Positions 46,196-57,334 of a stretch of DNA of 64,000 nt are shown here, in pieces (position 1 is the first letter of the stretch; each line of letters begins with the position of its first letter). Under the pieces are notes generated by a model that was given only the letters and a program-made list of their open reading frames with translations, was not told the origin of the DNA and ran no database searches. A program made the translations under genes and the position numbers. Source of the DNA: Chlorocebus sabaeus (lineage: Eukaryota; Chordata; Mammalia; Primates; Cercopithecidae); NCBI RefSeq assembly GCF_047675955.1, contig NC_132926.1, forward strand, positions 18,761,826 through 18,825,825, in the 5' to 3' direction.

Positions 46196-46504
46196 TTGTT
46201 TGTTTGTTTGTTTGCTTGTTTTGAGACAGAGTCTCGCTCTGTCTGCCAGGCTGGACTGCAGTGGCACAATCTCTGCTCACTGCAACCTCTGCCTCCTGGG
46301 CTCAAGCAATTCTCCTGCCTCAGCCTCCTGAGGAGCTGGGATTACAGGGGTGTGCAACCACACCCGGCTAATTTTTGTATTTTTAGTAGAGACGGGATTT
46401 CACCATGTTGGCCAGGCTGGTCTTGAACTCCTGACCTCGGGTAATCCACCCGCCTCGGCCTCCCAAAGTGCTAGGATTACAGGTGTGAGCCACCGTACCT
46501 GGCC
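46196..46504 (-). mobile_element. AluS with (TTTG)n tail
   Basis: Reverse Alu. The tail is GTTTGTTTGTTTGTTTGCTT. Flanks ATATGTGTTTTT and CTATGTGTGTTTT are the likely duplication. Confidence 0.92.
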
Positions 46505-46829
46505 TATGTGTGTTTTCATACAACATTTTGTCTCTGACTTCCTCCTCTCTGAGTAATTCTTCCCTTTTCTATAGCCTCGTCTCAAGACCGTAACATAATT
46601 TGTCAAGTACTTCTATATGCCATAGTGCGAGGGTTTCTAATTACCATTTAGAATACTGAGCCTAAAGAAATCATAAAGGGCTTACATTCTGGTAAGAGAG
46701 ACTTAAGTCAATACTTACTACCAAATAAGAAAATTTCCTTAAAGAATATGGCAAATATTGTAGGTTGGCTCACTCAACACTTATTTCAGATTTCTTTCCC
46801 TCTCCTTCCTCTCTTATAAAGGCTAGATA

Positions 46830-47000
46830 GATAAAAATAGAGTTTTCTGAGACCCTTGTAACTAAGGGTCAATGAGAAATAAGTGGATGTCTCTTGAGAA
46901 TTTCTGGGAAACATTATCCCTTTCTGCAAGTTCCTGCCTGGAATACAAACAGGATGGTTGGAATAGCAGCAGCCGTCTTAAGACATAAAAAAAAAAGTCA
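46830..47000 (+). mobile_element. Ancient dispersed repeat (family not named)
   Basis: AGGGTCAATGAGAAATAAGT and GGTTGGAATAGCAGCAGCCG recall the old family at 39870 and 52440. Confidence 0.4.
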
Positions 47001-47004
47001 AGAG

Positions 47005-48010
47005 AATCACAGAGACTTCAACCCTGTCATCCTTGCACAGCTGATCTAATATCAAATACCACATACCCCCATACCCCTAGACATTTTTGCATGATAAAAA
47101 ACAAGTCTTTATATATTTATGCCCATTATAAGCCCAGCTTTCTGCTATAGGCAAAAGTAAGTCCTTAGGTAAGTCCTATCAAATCTACAGACCATTTCCT
47201 AAGCTGGCTTATTTCCTTCCTTAAACTATGTCTCTACTATCTTGTTGCTTGTAAATTAGCCATTTTCTCCTGATATCACAATTTTGGAAAATACAAATTT
47301 CCTAATGATTCTGGATAATTGAAATGGTTTACTAAAATGAGAATCATACTATGTTTCTTAGACACAATGTTCTAATTATTCTAATTATAATATTATGTAT
47401 TTGTAGAATACTGAAATATAAAAAAGACAAATGAAACCAATGAAATAAAATCCCAAACTGGAAGAGTTTCATAAACAGTAATTTGAGGGGAGTCCTTAGA
47501 GTTAACAGTCTTCACATTTTTGAAGCTGTTTGCAAATCTTTGTCAACCAACCAGCTTCACTTTATTAGAAATGACTGTTTAGAACTTGAAAAGGCCATTA
47601 AGTCCTTCCTTGGAAGTTTTTCCATCTAGTCCATGGCCAGGAGGGTATCTGAAACCCCCCACACAAGAAGAGTACAGGAGACACTGAGGCCAGGAAAAGG
47701 TAATGGGCAGAAGACAATCTCACCAAGATTACATTCCAGAAAATGGAATTGGCAACATCTGCTCAATCTACTGTAGATAAACAGTGAACTATTTTCCATC
47801 TCATTAACTGAGAGGATGAGATATTAAACAAACCCCAGGGGCCTCATGCTTTGTTATCACGTTTAAGGCTTGGCCCAGACTTGCTGCATTAGCTAATCTG
47901 GGTAATGGTTTATAGGCTAAAATCCTATCTAGTTTCTCTTTCTCGATCACTCAATCTCGCTCTCACTCGTACTCTCTTGCTCTCTTTTGCTCTCACAGAC
48001 ACATATTCTG
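47005..48010. other. Unique AT-rich sequence
   Basis: No gene or named repeat seen. Confidence 0.45.
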
Positions 48011-48016
48011 TTGCAT

Positions 48017-48071
<55 letters not shown>
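48017..48071. repeat. (TC)9(CA)18 compound microsatellite
   Basis: TC units run straight into CA units. A looser TC/CTCG-rich lead-in covers 47930-48016. Confidence 0.95.
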
Positions 48072-48073
<2 letters not shown>

Positions 48074-48079
48074 TTCCCA

Positions 48080-49150
48080 AGTGGCTTAAAACCAAAAGTT
48101 CCTGCTTAATCTGACTGTCTCTCTAATTACTAGTCACTTAGCTTAAATTATTAACCATGTCTTCAACTGTGATATATGATACCTGTAAGTCTCCAAACAG
48201 GATTCTAATAGAATTATCTAATTCTATTAAACTGCAAACAACTGCCCATTAAATATTTATTAGCCAGCTTGCATTCATCGAAGATAGATTGGAGTGTCAG
48301 CAAACCTCTGGCTTCCCTCTTCCCGGAGCTCTGTCACACAGAAGGTTCAGCCAAACAAGCTCATCAGAATTGTGCCTATTGATCAACTGCCAATTACCTG
48401 TTTAATCAAAATCAATGGAAACAAAAAGAGTTTAGAAGAACTTACAAGGTATGGTATAGATTTTTTTTAATACTTGGTTAAATAAGTAAATTGGTTAAAA
48501 TCTAGCTAAGTTACATGTAAACACTTAAAGTTTATTTTCCATGGGGAAAACTGCTGACAGTTAAATAATTAGATTCTTTTTCAGACTGATGAACTGTATT
48601 TTTAATAAAGGGGTTTGAAAACTGTCAATTTTAGCTAACCAGGAGAGACGCGTTTTGATGCCATGATTTCAGGTTAAAATGCCTTCTTTCTTAAAGTCAT
48701 CTGAAAGATAACCTGACACCTTTGGCAGACAGCACCACTTCAGATGGTAAGCATGTGGGCAGTTTTAGACAATTAGATTATGCAAGATGGCAAGTGTTCA
48801 TTCACTAAAAATGCAAGAACCATCTGGATTCTCCCAGAGGATCTGGGAAGAATGAACAAGGAAAGTCACTGCTCCAGATGAACCACTTCAGCAGGAATCA
48901 TTCAAAACCCAAACGGTAAATCCATTCTTCATAGCAAAAGTCCATAATGAAGAAGAAAAAGGAAGAGAGGAAATGTTAACTGACTCTTGTTCAACTAGTT
49001 TCTCAATATTCAGAGAAAGTAGAGCCAAAGAAAAAAGGAATTGCTACAGCAGATAATCAGTGGTGATATATACTCTTGTTTCCTGGTTGTTGTACTTAAG
49101 GATTCAACCTCAAACAATAACCTTGTATTTTGATTTAGAGAAAATATTCC
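48080..49150. other. Unique sequence, no gene recognised
   Basis: No gene or named repeat seen. Confidence 0.45.
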
Positions 49151-49154
49151 TGTC

Positions 49155-49160
49155 CTGAAG
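49155..49160 (+). repeat. LTR target duplication, left copy
   Basis: CTGAAG, identical to 49481-49486. Confidence 0.9.
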
Positions 49161-49190
49161 TGTAGAGGACTATGTACTCACAAACAGGGT

Positions 49191-49266
49191 GTTCCCGATA
49201 AGTCCTGCTCTCGCAAACGAAGCAGGGCGTTCCCCATAAGTCCTGCTCTCGCAAACGAAGCAGGGC
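49191..49266 (+). promoter_or_regulatory. Tandem 38-bp U3 repeat, putative LTR enhancer
   Basis: Two adjacent 38-bp units (49191-49228, 49229-49266) differing at one base (GTTCCCG versus GTTCCCC). Each unit contains the hairpin-capable pair CCTGCT ... AGCAGG around CTCGCAAACGA. Duplicated U3 enhancers are common in active retroviral LTRs. Confidence 0.8.
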
Positions 49267-49373
49267 GTTGGGGGCCTGTTTATATGTAAATATCCTGAAA
49301 ATCCAGAAAGTCAGGGAAAGGTCAGAAAAACAACAATGTGTCTTGTGACTTGGCAACATTCCACAAAAGACTG

Positions 49374-49384
49374 TATAAAATAAA
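49374..49384 (+). promoter_or_regulatory. Overlapping LTR TATA box and poly(A) signal
   Basis: TATAAAATAAA contains TATAAAA and AATAAA, both intact. Confidence 0.8.
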
Positions 49385-49539
49385 GCAGAGCGCGCCATTC
49401 GAGGCGGCCGCCATGTTTGTCTTGTCTTGTGTTGTCTTGTGTGTTCATTCCTTTGTTTAGGAAACACGCGAACCCCAACACTGAAGTGAGAGAATTAGGA
49501 TAAACATAAAAATGAGCACTAGGAATCTCCAGTCATTAA

Positions 49540-49930
49540 AAACAAACCAACAGGAAAGTAAATAGTGTTACATTCACACATGAGAATAAAGTATTGCCAT
49601 GCAAATGGACAGACTATTATGACATGCACAAGAATTAATTTTATAAATATTGTGTTACATGAAAGAGGCCATGTAAAAAAGAACAGACTCTATGTGATTC
49701 CATTTATACAAAATTCACCAAAAAAGGGAGAAAATATGCTGTGTTTTAAGTGAAATAGAGGTTACCTTTGGGATTGGAGAGCTTGGTGGTGACAGAGGTG
49801 GCCATGAGGGAGATTTCTGCGGTGCTTGGTAATGTCTTGGTCTAGAAGCTAGTTACACTGATCTAGTCACTTTAGAAAGTTTTTTGGCACTTTTCTGAAT
49901 GTATATAATTTTTCAATAAACAGTTTACTT
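49540..49930 (+). mobile_element. L1M 3' end (L1ME-like)
   Basis: GATTCCATTTATACAAAATT, GCGGTGCTTGGTAATGTCTT and TATATAATTTTTCAATAAAC follow L1ME 3' UTR order. Confidence 0.75.
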
Positions 49931-49954
49931 TTTAAAATAAATAACAGCAATGTA

Positions 49955-50060
49955 TTTGTAAGGCTTTATGCAAGTCACTTTCGTCTGGACCTCTAAGTTT
50001 CCATCATATGTAAAATAAAGCAGTTGAACAAGGTGGTCTTCAGATATCTGTTGCAAAAAT
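49955..50060 (+). mobile_element. MIR-like fragment
   Basis: GCAAGTCACTTTCGTCTGGA and CATATGTAAAATAAAGCAGT resemble the MIR centre. Weak. Confidence 0.45.
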
Positions 50061-50250
50061 GCTCAGTTTCTACAAACATCACTAGTCATACGAGAACAAA
50101 ATGGATCAATAAATGTGCAACTGACATCAACCCCATTTTAGCAATCAAATTTCCCCCTCCACCTGCTGCCCTTATCTTCGTTTAAATAGTAAAGCACAAG
50201 TTTTTGACACTATCCATACTCGGAGAAATCCTCCCTCTAGATACCTTAGT

Positions 50251-50390
50251 AAGAGGGAGGGAGGCAACAAGGAGGGAGGGAAGAAGGAAGGAAGGAAAGA
50301 AGGAAGAAGGAAGAAAGGAAGGAGAGAGAGAAAGAAAGAAAAGAAAAGAAAGAAAGATGGGGGAGGGAGGGAGGGAAGGAAGGAAGAAAA
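50251..50390. repeat. 140-bp polypurine tract
   Basis: GGGAGG, GGAA and GAAA repeats, almost entirely purine on the plus strand, with only a few C/T interruptions (near 50264 and 50359). Confidence 0.93.
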
Positions 50391-50394
50391 CAGC

Positions 50395-51995
50395 CACATA
50401 GATTCTTATAAAACCAGACAAATAGGAGAAATGAAAAAAAAAAAGCACAGATTATTCCAACCCACTTAATTTGCTGCTTTCTTCTCATTTTCCAATTTTC
50501 TTTCTCACCCTCAAGAATCTGGCCTTCAACATTCTTTTTCAGTTCCTCATTCATAAGAAAATATTTAATCTTTGGGTTATTTTTTCCTAAGAGAGTCCAT
50601 AGTTCTGAAATCAGGAAGGAATGGGCTTCTAAGGAATGTAAAAAAAAAAAAACAAACAAAACTAAATCTGCCCTAAAGTATCTCCCCTGCCCATCTACCT
50701 AATGCCTGGTGTTTCCATCACTCAAAATCTTCTTAAAGTAAAGAAATTAGATTAGTCAGCCCTTTACCTAGTGGAGAACCAGCCTCTGAAGATGTGAAAT
50801 GTAGGACTCAAGCTTTATCCACACAGCAAAGGATGTAGAGATCAAGAGCTTGGTGCATCTCTAGAACAGGGGGCGCTGACATACGGGACCAAAGTCACAT
50901 TTCCCAAGCAGCTCAAGACCAAAAAAGAGGACAGCACGGTAAGGGAAAGGGGCCCAGGTGTTCTCCGTTGCTCATTTCCCACCTAACACCATCTTAGTCC
51001 TAATTCTCCTCATGTTTCTACAAGGAAAGACCTTGTGAATTTCACCATGCAATAAGAAAATAAAGTTCCACCAATGGCCTCCTTTTTCTAAATAACCATA
51101 AGTCACCACAGTAAACAGTTCACTTTCTAAACTATTAGTTATATATGGAACACTGTAGGACGACTGCTAAAAATTCCCCTTCATCCACTGTAGAAACCAA
51201 AGCATAGATCTCTCTGTTCACAGAGTTGTATTAAGGACATATTGGAGCTTCACTGGGTGATGAGCAAGCGTCACCAATTCACAGCCAAAATAATGGACAG
51301 ATAGAACCTAAATCCCTCACGTATGAAACATTACAACTTTTAAATTCCCTAGTAGTGTATCTCTTAAAAGGATGAAATAAAGTACAAATCAAGGATTGTT
51401 CTTTGGAGGAATATTCCTAGATCAGTTGTCAAGAAACAGATAATATGTCATTTCTCCTTAGCTCTGGGAGAGAGTGAAAGTGTCTGGAGAATGTACAATG
51501 AGCAAGTTACCTGCTGCTGTCTTTTACACATTTTAAACAGAGACCAAAAGCAGCTTGGCTGGCTTTCCTTAAAAAGGTACAAGAATCTCTAGAGAACATA
51601 CCCTCACCAGGCAAAAAACGCTGCCTCGCTAACTGTCTCTGTTTTATGCACCGCAGCTGGGACTGGGGTTCTGGTCTCCCCTTTAGAGGCAAAGGGCTCT
51701 GCTAACACATTGGCAGAAAGGATGGGGCAAAACTCTATTTTGAAGTATATGTTTAGGTATCAATCTGCTTCTCCAGCAGGTAAAAACAGAAGCAAATGTG
51801 CAAATAAGGATTTAAATTACAAAAAGTGCCACTGACCTCATCCCAGTACAGGAGGATCCTGTTATAGAACAGGTTTTTCCACTCCAAGAAAATGGAAAGT
51901 AGTTGGGAGAAGAAACAAGAACACAAATAAGAGAATACAAGAGGGAAACTATGAGGTGTTGCTCAAGAGAGAGTTATTCCATAAAGAATCCACAG
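50395..51995. other. Unique sequence, no gene recognised
   Basis: No gene or named repeat seen. Short A-runs at 50433-50443 and 50641-50651. Confidence 0.45.
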
Positions 51996-51999
51996 CCGT

Positions 52000-52298
52000 G
52001 GCCAGGCGCGGTGACTCGTGCTGCAATCCCAGTACTTTGGGAGGCCAAGGCAGGTGGATCATTTGCAGTCAGGAGTTCAAGACCAACCTGGCCAACATAG
52101 TAAAACCCCATCTCTACTAAAAATACAAAAATTAGCCAGGCGGTAGGCACACACCTGTAATCCCAGCTACTCAGGAGGCTGAGGCAGGAGAATCGCTTGA
52201 GCCTGGGAGGCAGAGTTTGCGGCGAGCCAAGATCATACCACGACACTCCAGCCTGGGTGACAGAATAAGACCCTGTCTCAAAAAAAAAAAAAAAAAAA
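52000..52298 (+). mobile_element. AluS
   Basis: Forward Alu (GGCCAGGCGCGGTGACTCGT) with a 19-bp A-tail. Flanks AAGAATCCACAGCCG and AAGAATTCACAGCTG. Confidence 0.93.
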
Positions 52299-52439
52299 GA
52301 ATTCACAGCTGCACAGATGCTGAAACTCACCAAGTTGCTGCTCCTGTTACCATCCCTTGAAGATTACTGTGCCTGAGATTTCTTATCTTCTACCCCATGT
52401 CAATTTTTCTATTGTAATAGAAGTTGTATCTGTGTGCAT

Positions 52440-52765
52440 GGCTGCCAAGTTAAATATTGCATTTGTTAACCTTCCTTAAAGCTAGATGTGGCTATATGAC
52501 CAGGTGCTAGCCAATGAAGGTTATGAGCAGAAGTAACTTGTGCAACTTTCTGGTCACATCCAAAAAAACAAGACACAAGCATCCTATTATTCTTCCTTTC
52601 TTCCCACTTGTTGAAATTCAGACCAAGTGATGGGAACTAAAGCACCCATCATAGACCCACAGAAAGAAGTCACATGCTAACAGTAGAAGAGTAACAACAC
52701 AGAATTTGTTGAGTCCACATACCATGAACCACCAATATAAGCTTTAGACGGCTTACACTCGGCAG
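52440..52765 (+). mobile_element. Ancient dispersed repeat (family not named)
   Basis: GCTAGATGTGGCTATATGAC, GGTGCTAGCCAATGAAGGTT and AAGTCACATGCTAACAGTAG are in the order of a common old repeat. Confidence 0.5.
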
Positions 52766-52782
52766 CCAAGCCAATATCCTAA

Positions 52783-53142
52783 AACTTACCACCAGCAGCT
52801 GCTACTGGTCAGCTCTTCACCACCCTCTATCCCATTTGGAATGATGACTATCTGCAGCCCAGCTTTTGCCCAGTGCCCCGAGCTAACAAGAATGATTCCC
52901 GATCTAACAGTGTGGCACCACCACCACCACCAAGAACAGAGGTTACTACCTATAAACAACTTGCAGGATTGTGGGAGTTTGAATCAAAAGCACTGTCCCA
53001 ATCAAAGTGGGATGATGATGAACCAGTGAGAAATCACCCACTGAGTGTGGTCAGCTGTGGCTATAATGCCACTGATGACAACACCATAACCTTTATTCCC
53101 CACCAGGAAACTAGGGAGAGGAGCCAGAGTAGGGTCACCTAA
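52783..53142 (+). pseudogene. Retrocopy-like coding fragment, parent not identified
   Basis: Open for 119 codons from just after TAA (52780) to TAA (53140-53142) with no early ATG. The translation has protein-like composition: QLFTTLYPIWNDDYLQPSF, SVAPPPPPRTEVTTYKQLAG, LWEFESKALSQ and KWDDDEPVRNHPLSVVSCGY. The Pro-rich block followed by a Trp/acidic block does not look like noise. It has no start codon, no recognisable exon borders and no clear poly(A), so I treat it as a 5'- and probably 3'-truncated processed pseudogene. It could also be a real internal exon; an AG lies upstream. Confidence 0.5.
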
Positions 53143-53534
53143 ATATATTGCAAGTGCCAAGACCTTGTGACTGAATAAATAAGTGCCAGTGGAATGGAAA
53201 TTAGAAGGCTAAACCTAAAATAAATTCAACAGACTACCCCCTCTTTATGTTCTCCTTTTAATCAGTTACTTTCATGAGACTTTGCAGAGGAGGAGATGTG
53301 ACTCACGAGCATGCTTGCCAGAGACAGATGCTGGTGGGTTTGTGGTTTTTTTTTGTTTTTTTTTTTTTAAATTCTATCAGACGGGATCTGCAAAAAATTT
53401 GGATGAGGAGAAAGGCCAATGGTAAACATGCTTGGAATCAAGGCAGATTTTCTGGGGAAGTTGTACAGGATTTTTATGGACTCAGTTTCTAAAACTCTTT
53501 TCAAATACATAAAAATAAAAGATGAATCAGTTTT

Positions 53535-53775
53535 ATAAATAAAGGAACTTAGAGATCATCGTCTAGTTTAACCTTGTGTTCCTAAGCAAGTACTTAATAG
53601 AGTGTATAACACACGGTTGACAATCAAATGCATTTTTTGTTGTCTGTTGAATAAATTATTGCCTGACTAGAGAATAAGACAGAAGAACGGCTTGTCCAAG
53701 ATCACACAGAAAAGATTCAGGACAGTTGTGGATAGAACTAAGATATCTCAGCCTCAAATCTAATGCATTTTCTAT
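53535..53775 (-). mobile_element. MIR/L2-like composite, diverged
   Basis: GGCTTGTCCAAGATCACACA and AGATATCTCAGCCTCAAATC resemble a MIR-family 3' part. TGTCTGTTGAATAAATTATT recalls an L2 end. Boundaries are uncertain. Confidence 0.45.
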
Positions 53776-53867
53776 GCTGTCTTCTCTCATTACGTCACAA
53801 TGTCTCTTCAGTTTTTTTTAAATGAGCCCCAAAATTCATGCGCCCGCCTTTCTTTTCCTGGTGTCTA

Positions 53868-54330
53868 TATTAGTTAGAATAATTTTAGCTTTAGGTAACA
53901 AAAAAGTAACTAAAACCAGATGATGATTTATTGTCTGCTTTAAAACATCCAGAGGTAAATTGTCCCAAGGTTGATTTTGGCAACTCAACAACATCATCAA
54001 GGACCTAATAAGAACCTTCCATCTTTCCACTTGCCCATCCTCATGTGTTGCTTTCATTTTCGGATTTATTTCCTCATGATTGCTGTTTGTAGCACCTCTT
54101 TTTATCTTCTATGAAAGCACGTAAGTAGAAAGGAATAGGCAAGGATAAAAATGGCTTCCTTCTCACAATACTCTCTCTATTAACAAAAAGCAGTATCTTT
54201 CCTGGAACCTTCAACATACTCCCCTTTATGTTGCATTGGCCAGAAATGGCCCACATGCCCACTGCTGAACCAATCAATGGTGAAAAGAAATGGGATTTTA
54301 ATAATTGGCTTAGGCCATCCATGATTTACC
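53868..54330 (-). mobile_element. Ancient dispersed repeat, reverse of the 10340 family
   Basis: GCTTTAGGTAACAAAAAAGT, CTTTCATTTTCGGATTTATT and GAACCAATCAATGGTGAAAA fit the reverse complement of the repeat at 10340-10735. Confidence 0.5.
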
Positions 54331-54524
54331 TACTAAGCTGAGCGCATTCCAGTCTGAACAAATGTATTAACAAGAAAGAAGAGGAACTGGCTATTTGAAA
54401 ACACCTATGAGATTCTGCCACATACACTGATTTCTTGGCAGCTCTATTCCTCAAGACTAAGATAAGCCCTCTGGTATTGGGTCTCAACAATGTTAGACAT
54501 AGAAGTATGAATTCAACAAACGTT

Positions 54525-54950
54525 TATGAAGCACTTGCTATGTGCCAGTCTCCACACAGACCCTGCAACTAAAACCACAAATAGGACTGGCATATACCCT
54601 CAGGGAGTTCACTAGAGAAAGACCACAAAATAAGTTTTTACAACCTAGTATGGTTTGTGTTCTTATGGGGAAAATGCCCGGAACTATGGGAAAATAAATA
54701 AGACATAACTAGCCAAGATTTGTATGGTCAGGGAAGGCGTCTATTAATAAAAGCAGGTGTCATCGGTAAAAATAAGTGGAAGCTAGCATAGAGGTGCAAT
54801 GGGATGAGCAGAGTGTGTTCCAAATAGAGGGCTCAGCATGGACCAACTCCAAGAGATAAGGGAGAATATGAGAATCTAAAGGCTGAAAAAAATGAGTATG
54901 ACTATAGCATGGAACATGAGGCAGAGGGATCAACAGAGAATAAAGAGGTA
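54525..54950 (+). mobile_element. Ancient dispersed repeat (same broad family as 3491)
   Basis: AGCACTTGCTATGTGCCAGT, GGTCAGGGAAGGCGTCTATT and GTGTGTTCCAAATAGAGGGC follow the order seen at 3520-3860. Confidence 0.5.
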
Positions 54951-54954
54951 AGAG

Positions 54955-56315
54955 CTGGCATACAAAGTAGTTTGGGAAGAGTAGCAGCTGATTTCAAGTT
55001 TTTGCTGTTTGATGAAGGATCTGTCATGACAGCTGTAGGTGGAGTCACAGGTGTGGAAACAACTAAAAGGCAGCAAGCGCAAAAGCAACCTCCTCTGCGG
55101 AAATGGATCAAGACGTTGCTACTTGGTGGCTTGTGATTCCCTTTGCTGATTCGCCATCCATCGAGGCTATTACAGCCCAGGCTGAAAATAAAGCACCAGT
55201 TCAGAGTGTCAACAACTCCCCAGCAGAAGGGTTAGTGTGGGTAATGAGTGCGCTTTGACAGCCCAAGGTCAGATATTTAACAATATTCCGGAGTTAAGTA
55301 TGATACACTGAGTGCTGTTTTAGCTTCTTACTTGAAAGGCTCACAGCTGCTAATATTTACAGAAATAGGAAGCAATTACAGTTCGCTGCCACAGGAGGAA
55401 CTTAAATAATTTAAGACTCATAATGCCTCTGATTCTTTTCAAGCCATCTTTTCTCCAGAACCAGCTGCTTCTAGCTCTCCGAGAGCCCTCTCTTCAGAAG
55501 GCAGAGTCGACCTGATGTGAGGCTCTGCTTTTGCTAGCCCAAAAACTCAAGCACACAGCTTTTTGGCATCCACAACATTTCTCCCACACTTGTATTTCAT
55601 CTCTGGAAAAGGCCCCTTTTCTCACCAGTGATGAAACTCCAGAGCCATCTGCTTGGGCTAATCTGGGCAAACTGGCATGAGCAGAGAGAACCAAAATGTG
55701 ATTTCACAAATTAAACTAATTTATTTCAGTAGCCATTTCCATGACACGGATGTGGTAGGACAAGAATAGAGAAGAAGAAAGGGAAATGGTGGCGGGGTGG
55801 GGGTTGGGGAGGCGGAGGCTGGGGAGGATTGAATATGTTGAATGCTAAACAGAAGAAAGTCAGATTTTAAGTGGCCAAAGTTTCCATGTGAACCACCAAA
55901 AGATCCTCTTCTTATGATTGAATTATGGATTCAGTTTTTCCTACAGTGGTGAACAAGCTGATGAGTGGGGTAAGAAAATGTAGAAAATTGTACATTTTTT
56001 TGAACTGAGGTTTGGATTGATGGTTTTTATGTTCGCCTATAATAGGATCTTTGCAAGAATGAAAGAATATTGGGGTATCTGTTTCCCTTATGAAGTTTTA
56101 AAATATGGCTAAGACCCTGACTGATAAAGTTACTCCAGTTGACAGAGCCACTCTTTATAGAACAGTGTTCTAGGGTCTTTGACTTCCAAAATCTTTCATA
56201 TATCATCACAGCTTTTTTTTTTTTCTTGGGATGACATCATGCTAGAAGGGAGAAACATGTTTTCTGGCACCCACCAAATTACTTTTCAAATCTCTACCCC
56301 TTTGTGGCTTCAAAC
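54955..56315. other. Unique sequence with a G-rich patch
   Basis: No gene recognised. GGCGGGGTGGGGGTTGGGG at about 55792-55811 is a near-G-quadruplex block with a long fourth loop. Confidence 0.5.
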
Positions 56316-56319
56316 TCTA

Positions 56320-56490
56320 GGTAGTTATTCCATGCCTGTGAGCCTCGGTTTCTACATCTACAAAGTGAAAATGTCCCTATAAGTATGTCTGAATGAGAAT
56401 TAAATTATTTTAATGAAGTAACTTGGACAAAGAATCTGATAGTGTCTAGACAATAGAAAGCATCCAATGAAGGCTAGCTCCTTTCTTTCT
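56320..56490 (+). mobile_element. MIR
   Basis: GAGCCTCGGTTTCTACATCT, AAGTGAAAATGTCCCTATAA and GAATGAGAATTAAATTATTT follow MIR order. Confidence 0.75.
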
Positions 56491-56642
56491 CTCTCAATAT
56501 CTATTCTCTTCTGTTATGTTCATCCAGATAAAATGTGTGCCTTTCTAATGCCTATTGCATTTGGGAGAAATGCTAATTAGTTGTTCCTCCTTGTACCTTA
56601 AAAAATATACAGACACACTTACTTCTTATATCAAAAAGGGGG

Positions 56643-57085
56643 CTATCATGGATTGAATTATGTTCCTCAAAATTCATATGTAGAAGTCCTAAGCTTCAGT
56701 ATCACAGAACTTGACTTTATTTGGAAACAGTCAACGCAGATGTACTTAGTTAAGAAGAGGTCACAGTGGAGTATGGTGGGCTCCTAATCTAAAACGACTA
56801 GTGTCCACATAAAAAGGGGACATTCAGACACAGATATACACACAGGAGAACACCATGTGAAGATGAAGGCAGTGATACAGCAGAAGCCAAGGAACACAAA
56901 AGATTCCAGCAAACCACTGGAAGCTAGGAAAATGGCATGGATCAGATTCACAGCCCTCAGAAGAAACCAACCCTGTCCCTACATCAGAATTTGAGCCTCC
57001 AGAACTGCAAGGAAATAAAATTCTGTTGTTTAAGCCACGCCATTTGCAGTACTTTGTTATGGCAGCATGGGAAACTAATGGGCAG
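56643..57085 (+). mobile_element. MLT1-type LTR (ERVL-MaLR)
   Basis: CTATCATGGATTGAATTATG, TCCTCAAAATTCATATGTAG, TTGAGCCTCCAGAACTGCAA and GTACTTTGTTATGGCAGCAT give the full order of an MLT1 LTR, 443 bp. Confidence 0.88.
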
Positions 57086-57334
57086 GCCCTCTGCTAAAAG
57101 TCATTCTCTACTCAGTGTACCCATTAAGCACTTTTACCATTACAGCATTTCTTACAGGTTGCCAATGACTTCAAGGCTTTTGGGTGGACATTCAGTTGCA
57201 TCCTATGCAAATAACATGGCTGACTTGGACAATTCTGGTGGGGTGAGAATACATGGGTCCTTAGTCATTGCCTTATCAGGCCCAAAACGACTTCCATAGG
57301 CGGCCTCATGGGTTCTATTTATTAACCTGGTTTT

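Larger units (their letters stand above)
49161..49480 (+). mobile_element. Young solo LTR, betaretrovirus-like (ERV2 class)
   Basis: 320 bp, starts TGTAGAGGAC, ends AACCCCAACA, with a perfect 6-bp duplication CTGAAG. Six-base duplications are usual for betaretrovirus-like ERVs. TATAAAA (49374-49380) overlaps AATAAA (49379-49384), so the polyadenylation signal lies in U3 and R must be short, as in MMTV and type D retroviruses. U3 has a 38-bp tandem duplication. The GC-rich GCGGCCGCCATG stretch is downstream of TATA. No internal region is present. Assignment to a simian type-D-like group is inference. Confidence 0.85.

Noticed and set aside
49135..49467. 110-codon minus-strand frame over the solo LTR
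   Set aside because: It lies antisense to the LTR and results from its repeated, stop-poor U3. No protein family is recognisable.
50182..50659. Overlapping minus-strand Ser/Leu/Phe/Pro-rich frames
   Set aside because: They are translations of the polypyrimidine strand of a simple-sequence tract.
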